Source: Rhodospirillales bacterium (GTDB lineage: Bacteria; Pseudomonadota; Alphaproteobacteria; Rhodospirillales_A; Casp-alpha2). From it: a stretch of DNA of 5,750 nt. The stretch spans positions 1 through 5,750 of the forward strand of contig JAESSX010000117.1 in the NCBI GenBank assembly GCA_016763915.1. The letters are read 5' to 3'. Positions within the stretch are counted from its first letter, which is position 1. Every line of letters begins with the position of its first letter. Below are positions 1-5,612 of the stretch, in pieces. The translations under genes were made by a program, and so were the position numbers. The notes under the pieces are model-generated. The model saw only the letters and a program-made list of their open reading frames with translations, had not been told where the DNA came from and ran no database searches.

Positions 1-10
1 TAAGGAGCAT
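1..10 (-). CDS. Start of a further gene in the operon, cut by the window edge
   Basis: Only ATG CTC CTT plus one base is visible, so the product cannot be named. It is called because the ATG at 10-8 is preceded by a strong ribosome binding site, GGAGGTG at 19-13 with two bases between it and the ATG. It follows the stop codon of the preceding 32-residue frame by 12 bases, on the same strand. This spacing suggests that the oxidase operon continues to the left of the window. Confidence 0.45.
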
Positions 11-22
11 GTCACCTCCGTA

Positions 23-121
23 CTAATATAGGGCCACCCCGATGACGTTGAAGCCGACTTCGGACAAAAGAAAAACAAGGTTGATCACGGAAAACACCAA
101 CAGAATTTTCGCAGCCACCAT
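23..121 (-). CDS. 32-residue single-helix membrane peptide, unknown
   Basis: The frame runs from ATG at 121 to TAG at 25-23 and encodes 32 residues, starting MVAAKILLVFSVINLVFLL and ending in GVALY. Apart from one Lys, one Glu and two Asn it is hydrophobic, so one membrane helix covering most of its length is likely. A good ribosome binding site (GGGAGGG) lies about 7 bases upstream. It starts 21 bases after the stop of the CcoP-anchor-like gene and ends 12 bases before the next ATG, so it fills its slot in the operon neatly. cbb3 oxidases can carry tiny single-helix subunits (CcoQ, CcoM), and a similar accessory role is possible by position. The sequence does not match what I know of CcoQ or CcoM. 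Being short, it could also be a translated spacer without function. Confidence 0.5.
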   Translation of the reverse strand: MVAAKILLVFSVINLVFLLSEVGFNVIGVALY

Positions 122-142
122 CGTCTGACCCTCCCGAAATTT

Positions 143-370
143 TCAGTAATCCAGGCCCGGCCCGAGCCCGCCCCAATAGGTAAAGGCGTAATACATGGCC
201 CAGGCGAACAGCACGGCATAGACGACCAGGAGCCATCTGTCGACGCCTCCGTGGCGGCCCGAGACGGTGCCGTCGCCATAGCTTTCCAACTTGTCCTCGT
301 GGGCGATGCCCGAGTTGTTTCCCGGGGCCCCGTCAACGTCGTCGTTATCGGGCGGCGCTTTGTCAGTCAT
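143..370 (-). CDS. Single-helix protein resembling the detached N-terminal membrane anchor of CcoP
   Basis: This encodes 75 residues. The N-terminus (1-30) is hydrophilic, acidic and Pro/Asn/Gly-rich. One membrane helix follows at about residues 46-66 (DRWLLVVYAVLFAWAMYYAF), then the tail WGGLGPGLDY. The short segment YGDGTV before the helix, the RW at the helix start and the G-L-G-P-G ending resemble the N-terminal region of CcoP, which normally carries one helix and then two haem domains. Here no haem domain follows, and the two CcoP-type haem domains are fused to CcoO instead. The start at 370 is favoured over an in-frame TTG at 409 because GGAGGTG lies 7 bases upstream of it. It overlaps the ccoS-like gene by 8 bases, suggesting coupled translation. 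CcoP-anchor identity is inferred from pattern and context; a CcoQ-like subunit is the main alternative. Confidence 0.72.
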   Translation of the reverse strand: MTDKAPPDNDDVDGAPGNNSGIAHEDKLESYGDGTVSGRHGGVDRWLLVVYAVLFAWAMYYAFTYWGGLGPGLDY

Positions 371-512
371 CGTTTTCCACCTCCAGGACCTGATGCTTGA
401 CGGATTCAATATCGTTGAACTGGCCCGACATTGCCGCCCAGATGAAGATGCTCACCGCCCCCAGTCCCATGCACAGGGCGATCAGGAATTGATAGAAAGT
501 AAGCTCAACCAT
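363..512 (-). CDS. ccoS: CcoS-like cbb3 oxidase maturation protein
   Basis: This is a 49-residue protein beginning MVELTFYQFLIALCMGLGAV, with one membrane helix at about residues 5-27, then WAAMSGQFNDIE at 25-36 and an acidic end ENDD. Short length, one N-terminal helix, the W-A-x-x-S-G-Q-F-x-D-x-E signature just after it and an acidic tail are the hallmarks of CcoS, which is needed for cofactor insertion into cbb3 oxidases. The ATG lies 3 bases after the stop of the fused ccoO gene, with AGGA about 8 bases upstream. CcoS is usually encoded with the assembly genes ccoG, ccoH and ccoI; here it sits between two structural genes and no ccoGHI is visible in the window. A role as a structural small subunit cannot be excluded. 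Confidence 0.83.
   Translation of the reverse strand: MVELTFYQFLIALCMGLGAVSIFIWAAMSGQFNDIESVKHQVLEVENDD
378..384 (-). promoter_or_regulatory. Ribosome binding site that fixes the start of the CcoP-anchor-like gene
   Basis: GGAGGTG on the minus strand, 7 bases before the ATG at 370, lies inside the 3' end of the ccoS-like frame. It supports the ATG at 370 over the in-frame TTG at 409 and fits reinitiation or coupled translation across the 8-base overlap. Confidence 0.75.
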
Positions 513-515
513 TTT

Positions 516-2219
516 CTATTTCCTAACTTGTTTCGAGGTTATGTCTTCGGCGTTTTCGATGCCATGCCTGCTGGCCCAGGCGTCGCCGGCAAATTTGGAG
601 GCCCCGGTGGTTTTGCGCGGCTGGTTCCTGCCGCCGTAGGCGAGCCTGACGGAAGGGGCCCGGAGCTCCGGGTCGTTGAGCGCCCGGCGGTCCTCGCGGG
701 AAATTGACAACGGCTTTCCGGACAGAGGATCGGTATAGGCCGAGAGCGACAGAATGTAATAGGACAGCGCCCAACGCTGATCTTCGGTGAACGACTTGAC
801 GTAGGTCGGCATGGGCGTTCCATTGAGGCCCGTGGTGATGGTGCGAAAGATATCTTTCACCGTCGATCCGGATTTGAATAAGCCCGTGGTCAGGTTCGCC
901 GGCGGAATCGAAAAACCGAAATCGTCCTTCAGGGTGCGCGCCTTGGCGCCATCCCCCTTGCCCTTGTCACCGTGACACTCCCAGCATTTTGCTTGTCCCC
1001 AGATGGCCCGCCCTTCTTCGACCAATTCCGGCGAAGGCTCCGGCGGGGCGCCGATATAGAAGGGCCGCAGCGGCGGTTCCTCCACGAAATAGAGAAAAGG
1101 CTCGTCGGGGTCGGTGCGGTCGACGGCGAGTTGATACTTGATGTATTGGACGACCGCCAACCGGTCCTTCATCGGCACCATATGGAACGTCGGCATCGCC
1201 GTTCCCCGTACGCCCCGGGTGATGGTGCGGATAAGATCGCCGTCCGTCGGCAGCGAACCCGTCGGCGTGGTTCTGAACTTGAATACGGCGATTTTGAAAT
1301 TTCTCGGCCTGACATCGAGGAACGTGGCGGCCGGTCCGTTGCCGTCTCCGTTGGCGCCGTGACAACCCAGGCATCGCCGTCGGTAGACGTTCTTGCCGTA
1401 TTCGATCCATTCCTCGGACCGGGGAATGGAAATATCCGTCGCGTCCAATTGCTGCGGTTCGAAAAGGTCCCGCCACTTGCCGCGGTTGGTGCCGAGCTTT
1501 TGAACATAGGCGATCAGGGCGTCCAGCTCCCCGGTGCTGGAAATCAGCTGCACGGAATCGCCGGCGAATTCCTTGTTCGGCGTGAAAATGACCGGATATT
1601 CCCCCTTTTTCCTGACGAATAACAGTCCCTCGGCGTTCGGCGTCAGGCGGACACGTTCCGGGCTTGTGAAATTGAACAGGGCTTCACTGGCCGCGGTCTT
1701 CTCGAGGGTGCGGCGCCCGGCGGCGTCGGTGACGATCTTCACTCTTTCGGGGGCCTGGTCGAAGAGCCATGAAAACCGCGGCATGATCGAATCGGGGGTG
1801 ATCATGCGAGGATTCCAGAAATGCGCCAGGTGCCACCCATCGCTGTACTTCAGCCCGACCCGCGCCAGATCCGGGCCGATGCGGCGGGTCGAGAACAGAT
1901 GCGGCTGATCGAAGGCATATTCCCCCGACTGAGAGACTGGCCCCCAGCGCCGTGATTCGCCGGTGACCGGGCGGACGAACTGCGAATGACAATACCAGCA
2001 GCCCTCGCGAATATAGGCGTTCCGGCCGCGCGCCTGTTGCGGGGTATAGTCGGTGGCGTCGGCGATCATCCATTTCAGTTCGCCCAGATCGGTGCGCACG
2101 ACCTTGGAAACACGGGTCTGCAGGGATTCCGGAACAATCGCCGGAAGGATTCCCTGAATGAATGTCGCCAGAAAAATGAAGAACACGCCAGCGACGAGGG
2201 CGACGACCCGGACGTTCAT
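516..2219 (-). CDS. ccoO: Fused cbb3 oxidase subunit: CcoO plus two CcoP-type cytochrome c domains (three haems c)
   Basis: This 567-residue protein carries electrons from a donor to the CcoN haems on the outer face of the membrane. Residues 5-28 are an N-terminal membrane anchor. A CcoO domain follows, with the typical segments YIREGCWYCHSQ, GPDLARVG and YSDGWHLAHFWNPR; its haem site is C74-C77-H78 with Met146 as likely axial ligand. It closes at 231-243 with ELDALIAYVQKLG. Two further cytochrome c domains follow: C283-C286-H287 with Met342 (GTAMPTF), and C412-C415-H416 with Met470 (GTPMPTY). These correspond to the two haem domains of CcoP. About 80 residues separate the CcoO axial-Met region from ELDALIAY, which looks longer than usual. 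The last 75 residues are a polar tail with no visible domain. The gene overlaps ccoN by ATGA, with GGAGGTG 4 bases before the ATG. No stop or frameshift interrupts the fusion. Confidence 0.94.
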   Translation of the reverse strand: MNVRVVALVAGVFFIFLATFIQGILPAIVPESLQTRVSKVVRTDLGELKWMIADATDYTPQQARGRNAYIREGCWYCHSQFVRPVTGESRRWGPVSQSGEYAFDQPHLFSTRRIGPDLARVGLKYSDGWHLAHFWNPRMITPDSIMPRFSWLFDQAPERVKIVTDAAGRRTLEKTAASEALFNFTSPERVRLTPNAEGLLFVRKKGEYPVIFTPNKEFAGDSVQLISSTGELDALIAYVQKLGTNRGKWRDLFEPQQLDATDISIPRSEEWIEYGKNVYRRRCLGCHGANGDGNGPAATFLDVRPRNFKIAVFKFRTTPTGSLPTDGDLIRTITRGVRGTAMPTFHMVPMKDRLAVVQYIKYQLAVDRTDPDEPFLYFVEEPPLRPFYIGAPPEPSPELVEEGRAIWGQAKCWECHGDKGKGDGAKARTLKDDFGFSIPPANLTTGLFKSGSTVKDIFRTITTGLNGTPMPTYVKSFTEDQRWALSYYILSLSAYTDPLSGKPLSISREDRRALNDPELRAPSVRLAYGGRNQPRKTTGASKFAGDAWASRHGIENAEDITSKQVRK

Positions 2220-3625
2220 GGAACACCTCCCGGGGCCAGCGCCCGATCGCCCGGCTGGGGTTCCGCCTGCCGCGACCCGAGGGCCGTTCGCATCAGGTTA
2301 TAGACCAGCAGCGTCATGCCGATGTCCATGGACGCCCCGGCCATCGTTCGGACGATCCAATAGGGCCGGATCGAAACCATGGTGTCGAGCCACTCGGTCG
2401 CCGCCATCCACATGAACCCCTGCTGTAAGCCTTGCGAGGTAAGAACCAGTCCCATCAGCGAAATGCCGAACGTAATCAGCCAGAACGACCAATTGCCCAG
2501 CCTGAAGGACCACAGCGGCCGGTCGAACAGCCTGGGCCACACGTAGAGTGTCCCGCCTATCGCCCAGACGACGAAGGTGCCGAACACCGTCAGGTGCGAA
2601 TGGCTGATAACGAAATCGGTGAAGTGGGTCGGTTCCTGGATGGAGCGCAGCGCCTGGACCGATCCCTGGAAGCAGCCGATGAGATACATCAGCGACCCCA
2701 TGATCAGAAACTTGGCCGGCAGGTTGCGGCCGAACGTGTGCCAGCGGCCGATCATGGTGCCGAAGAAATTCTGCAACACGGTCCAAACCGGCACGATCAG
2801 CAACATGGAGGTGACGATGGCCAGGGTTTCGGCCCAATCCGCGATCGGGCTGTAGAGGTAATGGTGGATGCCGACAAAGGGGTAGAACAGCGCCAGCGAC
2901 CAGAACCCGATCATCGAAAGCTTATGGCTGTATATGGGGTTCCTGATGCTTGCCGGCAGGAAATAATAGATCAGGACATAGCCCGCCGGGGTGATCCACA
3001 ACCCGACGATATAGTGCAGAAACAGGCCGTGAAAAGCGGCATTGTTGATGCCGGGGATGGTGTAGGGAATGACGAACCCGAGAACCAGGTTGGCGATCGT
3101 CCAGACGAAGGCCGCGACCAGATACCACAGGCTGACGTACATCGCCGGCCTGGTCCGTCGTGCCACGGTCATGAGGAACTGCACCGTCAAACCCACCACC
3201 GTCACGAAGATTATGATGTCGGGGATGAGCGGCAGTTCTCCCGCCTCCAGTCCCTGGTTGTAGCCGAGGATCAGCGAGATCATGCCGATGACGAGGGCGA
3301 TGTTCCACATCCAGGCCAGAACGTATCCCCATTGCTGCTTGTAGACCCGTACCCCGGTAAGCCGCGGCAGGATGTAATAGCAGAGGCCGATGAAGAGGCC
3401 CGAGAAGGCGCCGAATATCACGCCATTGACGTGGATCGGCCGAAGCCTGCCGAAGGTGAGGTAGCGGGAATCCCCCAAATAATCCGGGAAATTGAACATT
3501 GTCGAGATCAACATCCCGACCGTCGGCGCGAACATGAGCCAAAACAATCCCCAGTAGAGCCACAGGCTAATGAGTTTACGATCGATAAGGTCGTCAGCGG
3601 TTTTTGCTTCGCTTGCGTCTGCCAT
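2216..3625 (-). CDS. ccoN: cbb3-type cytochrome c oxidase catalytic subunit I (CcoN)
   Basis: This is a 469-residue, roughly 12-helix protein that reduces oxygen to water at a haem b3-CuB centre. Numbering is from the ATG at 3625. His65 in LRPIHVNGVIF is the low-spin haem b ligand. His204 in LHYIVG is the first CuB ligand, and His254-His255 in YPFVGIHH are the other two. Tyr248, six residues before that pair, sits where cbb3 enzymes have their cross-linked tyrosine. His342 and His344 in ISHSH bind haem b3 and haem b. These spacings match C-family oxidases without gaps and argue against a NO reductase. Odd points: Gln320 sits where a conserved Glu (FEGP) is expected, and the usual WWYGHN around the CuB His is replaced by GLFLHY. 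An in-frame TTG at 3658 would add 11 residues; the ATG at 3625 is preferred for its upstream GGAAGGG. It ends in an ATGA overlap with the ccoO fusion. Confidence 0.95.
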   Translation of the reverse strand: MADASEAKTADDLIDRKLISLWLYWGLFWLMFAPTVGMLISTMFNFPDYLGDSRYLTFGRLRPIHVNGVIFGAFSGLFIGLCYYILPRLTGVRVYKQQWGYVLAWMWNIALVIGMISLILGYNQGLEAGELPLIPDIIIFVTVVGLTVQFLMTVARRTRPAMYVSLWYLVAAFVWTIANLVLGFVIPYTIPGINNAAFHGLFLHYIVGLWITPAGYVLIYYFLPASIRNPIYSHKLSMIGFWSLALFYPFVGIHHYLYSPIADWAETLAIVTSMLLIVPVWTVLQNFFGTMIGRWHTFGRNLPAKFLIMGSLMYLIGCFQGSVQALRSIQEPTHFTDFVISHSHLTVFGTFVVWAIGGTLYVWPRLFDRPLWSFRLGNWSFWLITFGISLMGLVLTSQGLQQGFMWMAATEWLDTMVSIRPYWIVRTMAGASMDIGMTLLVYNLMRTALGSRQAEPQPGDRALAPGGVP

Positions 3626-3674
3626 CCGGTCTTTCCCTTCCCGTCGCCGTTGTGACAATTGATCGCCGGCCCCG

Positions 3675-4400
3675 CTATTCCTTCAGTTTGATCGTGAGGG
3701 TGAGGTCTCCGTCGGGCTTAACGGTCACCGGCATCCCGACCGTTTTGAGGTGTCCCTGCGCCACGACGAGGGTGTATTTGCCCGGCGGCACGTCGGTCAG
3801 GGAAAAAGCCCCGCCGTCGTCGGTGATGGCCCAATAGGGGTTTTTGGCGACGTAGATGTAAGCCCGCATCCAGGCGTGCACGTCACATTCCATGCGCACG
3901 AATCCCGTCCGCCTGAGGGACGCTTTGATTTTCTCTCCTTGTTTCGGCAGCGCCATGTTGAACGCCGTGCGCCTGCCGTAGAAACCGTGCGTGTTGTGGA
4001 GAACCGGGTCATCGTTGATGACCATCAACTTTCCCTTGCGAATAACCTGGACATGCGGATCAAACCGGCATTTGACGTTGCGCAGGACGGCCGCCCTTGC
4101 CGGCTTGGCCCAGGGCTTGCCTTTCTTGACCTTCTTTATGTAGGCGAACACGTCGCGGACGCCCTTTTCCGGACCGACGACCAGCGCCGGTCCCTCGCGG
4201 TCGTTGCCGCACGCGGCGCGGTCCTTTGCCGGAATGACGACCTTCAGCATCGGCACCGGGCCTTCGAAGACCACGCTTCCCCGAATGGCGCCGCCGTTCT
4301 CGACCGGGCCGCCCTTGTATTTCTTGGCCGCGAGCGCGGGACCCGCGATCAAGGCGCCGGCGATGACGATCATGCCGGCCACCGATCTTATATGTGCCAT
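3675..4400 (-). CDS. Exported cupredoxin-like protein with C-terminal carboxypeptidase-regulatory-like domain
   Basis: This is a 241-residue protein with a clear signal peptide (MAHIRSVAGMIVIAG...GPALA, cut near residue 24). The mature part starts with a beta-rich GSVVFEGPVP segment and a Cys at 64. The cupredoxin-like part has NDDPVLHNTH with His135 and His138, then ECDVHAWM with Cys172, His175 and Met178. His...Cys-x2-His-x2-Met is the order of a type-1 copper site. Right after it, DDGGAFSLTDVPPGKYTLVV is the typical core of a carboxypeptidase-regulatory-like (transthyretin-like) beta domain. Likely roles are periplasmic copper binding or electron transfer to the oxidase; neither is proven. 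The gene lies 49 bases before ccoN, probably in the same operon. An ATG at 4421 would add seven residues (MKGKRST); the ATG at 4400 gives a tidier signal peptide, but neither has a strong ribosome binding site. Confidence 0.85.
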   Translation of the reverse strand: MAHIRSVAGMIVIAGALIAGPALAAKKYKGGPVENGGAIRGSVVFEGPVPMLKVVIPAKDRAACGNDREGPALVVGPEKGVRDVFAYIKKVKKGKPWAKPARAAVLRNVKCRFDPHVQVIRKGKLMVINDDPVLHNTHGFYGRRTAFNMALPKQGEKIKASLRRTGFVRMECDVHAWMRAYIYVAKNPYWAITDDGGAFSLTDVPPGKYTLVVAQGHLKTVGMPVTVKPDGDLTLTIKLKE

Positions 4401-4460
4401 TGTCGATCTCTTTCCCTTCATTCCAAATCCGTGGTTGCCGTGTCCTGCCGGTCCGGGGGC

Positions 4461-5081
4461 TTAATGCTTGACCCGGATATTAAACATCGACAGCTCGTCG
4501 ATGCCCGGGAAGCTCACGTAAAGCTCGACGTCGAACCGGCCCTTTATTTGCGGGTTGCTCGGCACCTGAAGGACGCTGCCTTCATGGGCTGGAGAGAGAA
4601 TCCGGTAGGCTTCGGGCATATCCTCATCTTCGGGGATATACTTGACGAATGCCCCGAACCGACGGACGTTGATCGGCTGTGTCATGGCGTTGAAGAGGAC
4701 CAGCCGGAACCCGCAATCCTTCGAATAGATCCCCTCGACATGGTGGGTCTTGTTGGGGGCCATGAAGAACGTTCCGCCATACTGTCCCTCGTGGATTTCG
4801 TGGGCCCCCTTCATGCCGGGCATCTTGTCCATCTTCATGCCGGGGATTTTGTCCATCTTCATGCCGGGCATTTTGTCCATTTTCATGCCGGCCATTTTGT
4901 CCTTTTTCATGGCTTTGGCGCCCTTGAAACGGGCGCCGCCCTCCATCATTTCCGCTTTCTCCGTCAGTTTGATTTTCAGGTCGCAGGCACCGGAGCCGGC
5001 CGTGTCGGCAACAGCGTTTGAAACCGTGCCGAGGGCCAAAACCGACAACACGGCCACGGTCACATTCATCATGTACTTCAT
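4461..5081 (-). CDS. Exported Met-rich repeat protein, probable metal (copper) binding
   Basis: This is a 206-residue protein with a signal peptide at about residues 1-25 (MKYMMNVTVAVLSVLALGTV, cleavage near AVA-DT). Residues 62-92 hold an octapeptide repeat of type K-M-x-G-M-K-M-D, about three and a half copies, preceded by a Met/Lys-rich stretch. Spaced methionines like this are known from periplasmic copper-binding proteins. The folded C-terminal part contains GGTFFMAPNKTHHVEG (102-117), with His-His and Met as further candidate ligands, and Cys33 and Cys123 could pair. I do not recognise a named family for this part with certainty. The ribosome binding site GAGGGAG lies about 6 bases before the ATG. 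The gene is 60 bases upstream of the cupredoxin-like gene, so a copper supply or sensing role for the oxidase is suggested by content and position. Confidence 0.88.
   Translation of the reverse strand: MKYMMNVTVAVLSVLALGTVSNAVADTAGSGACDLKIKLTEKAEMMEGGARFKGAKAMKKDKMAGMKMDKMPGMKMDKIPGMKMDKMPGMKGAHEIHEGQYGGTFFMAPNKTHHVEGIYSKDCGFRLVLFNAMTQPINVRRFGAFVKYIPEDEDMPEAYRILSPAHEGSVLQVPSNPQIKGRFDVELYVSFPGIDELSMFNIRVKH
4810..4911 (-). repeat. 24-bp in-frame tandem repeat coding for the Met-rich octapeptides
   Basis: About 4.25 tandem copies of a 24-base unit, starting at 4810, 4834, 4858 and 4882 on the plus strand, each beginning TTCATGCCGG. The copies differ by a few substitutions and by no indels. One change turns a Met codon into Ile (KIPGM), and the copy at 4882 has diverged most. 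Because the unit is a multiple of three, copy number can change without breaking the frame. Confidence 0.93.
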
Positions 5082-5100
5082 TGGTGTCTCCCTCTTGTTT

Positions 5101-5121
5101 CCGGCGGCGAAATACCGCCGG
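5101..5121 (-). promoter_or_regulatory. GC-rich hairpin in the leader of the Met-rich protein gene
   Basis: A perfect 7-bp inverted repeat, CCGGCGG at 5101-5107 and CCGCCGG at 5115-5121, encloses a 7-base loop. It lies about 6 bases upstream of the GAGGGAG ribosome binding site. No T-run follows on either strand, so it is not a typical intrinsic terminator. It could affect translation or mRNA stability, or be chance in GC-rich DNA. Confidence 0.3.
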
Positions 5122-5211
5122 GGGTTGCGTTCGGTAACCGCCAGAAATACATCGGCGGAGCCACGGTCACTGCGTCGTTCAATGCGGTTCTGCGGCGGTC
5201 AAACGGAATGC

Positions 5212-5228
5212 GGCCGCGGGTCGCGGCC
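5212..5228 (-). terminator. Possible weak terminator after the Cys/Met-rich membrane protein gene
   Basis: A 7-bp all-GC stem, GGCCGCG at 5212-5218 and CGCGGCC at 5222-5228, with a 3-base loop, begins 3 bases after the stop codon of the upstream gene. On the minus strand it is followed by GCATTCCGTTTG, which has some T but no proper T-run. If active, it would separate this gene from the oxidase operon, which would then need its own promoter between about 5090 and 5210. I could not find a convincing one there. Confidence 0.33.
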
Positions 5229-5231
5229 CGG

Positions 5232-5612
5232 TTACGGTATGGAGAAGGGTCTCGGCGGTGCAGGGTCCAGGGACGGAGAGGTTTCCGGCCGCGTCTGAAT
5301 GGCGAGTGGCGGCAATAGCCCGACAGTCTGTGGTGTCAGAAGAAGGGCATTCACCATCGCCTGGACGGGCGTCATGCATTGCCCACACACGCACGAACCC
5401 ATGGGTCCGGACATGCCGCAAGGGCACATCAAGGCCATCGGTTTGGCGGGTTGGGACATCGCGGGTTCCATCTGCATCGAGGCCGGAGCCTGCATAGAGG
5501 CCGGAGCCGAACGCGAACTCGCCATCAGGGGCCAACCGTAACCCACTGCCCCGACGAAGATGGCAAAGGCGACGAAAGAACTCAAAGTCCAACGCGTGCG
5601 CTCGAAGGCCAT
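5232..5612 (-). CDS. Small membrane protein with Cys/Met-rich metal-binding segment (DUF2946-like)
   Basis: This is a 126-residue protein, numbered from the ATG at 5612. A hydrophobic helix at about 9-30 (signal anchor or signal peptide) is followed by an Ala/Pro/Met/Gln-rich stretch with a short APASMQ duplication at 37-47. Next comes a Cys/Met cluster at 62-80 with Cys63, 65, 74, 76 and 79 (CPC, then CVCGQC) and several Met. A second hydrophobic segment (81-105) and a Pro-rich end, APPRPFSIP, close the protein. The layout recalls small DUF2946 proteins often found near copper genes, and the Cys/Met pattern suggests binding of soft metals such as Cu(I); this is inference. No ribosome binding site precedes the ATG; a promoter ends just before it. 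A TTG at 5648 is in frame, and the frame stays open to the right edge of the window, so a longer protein is formally possible. Confidence 0.65.
   Translation of the reverse strand: MAFERTRWTLSSFVAFAIFVGAVGYGWPLMASSRSAPASMQAPASMQMEPAMSQPAKPMALMCPCGMSGPMGSCVCGQCMTPVQAMVNALLLTPQTVGLLPPLAIQTRPETSPSLDPAPPRPFSIP

Noticed and set aside
371..409. Upstream TTG start for the CcoP-anchor-like gene
   Set aside because: It would overlap ccoS more deeply and has no ribosome binding site; GGAGGTG sits correctly for the ATG at 370.
539..823. Second small minus-strand frames inside the 3' end of the fused ccoO
   Set aside because: They are out-of-frame shadows with Arg/Pro-rich products and no ribosome binding site; the main frame is intact with haem motifs.
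2216..3625. CcoN as a nitric oxide reductase (NorB- or eNOR-like)
   Set aside because: The tyrosine six residues before the CuB His-His pair and the CcoO/CcoP-type partners point to a cbb3 oxygen reductase, although Gln320 leaves some doubt about side activities.
2432..3655. Long plus-strand frame (407 codons) opposite ccoN
   Set aside because: It is antisense to a clearly conserved catalytic subunit, and its product is a low-complexity mix of Arg/Asp/Glu/Pro/His with no domain. It reflects GC-biased codon use.
3626..3658. Upstream TTG start for ccoN adding 11 residues
   Set aside because: No ribosome binding site before it, while the ATG at 3625 has a purine-rich GGAAGGG site at suitable distance.
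3750..5021. Long plus-strand frame (423 codons) opposite the cupredoxin-like and Met-repeat genes
   Set aside because: It is antisense to two genes with signal peptides and motifs; its His-rich repeat is just the shadow of the Met-repeat DNA.
5101..5121. Intrinsic terminator at the leader hairpin
   Set aside because: No T-run follows on either strand, and it lies only about 20 bases before the ATG of the next gene.
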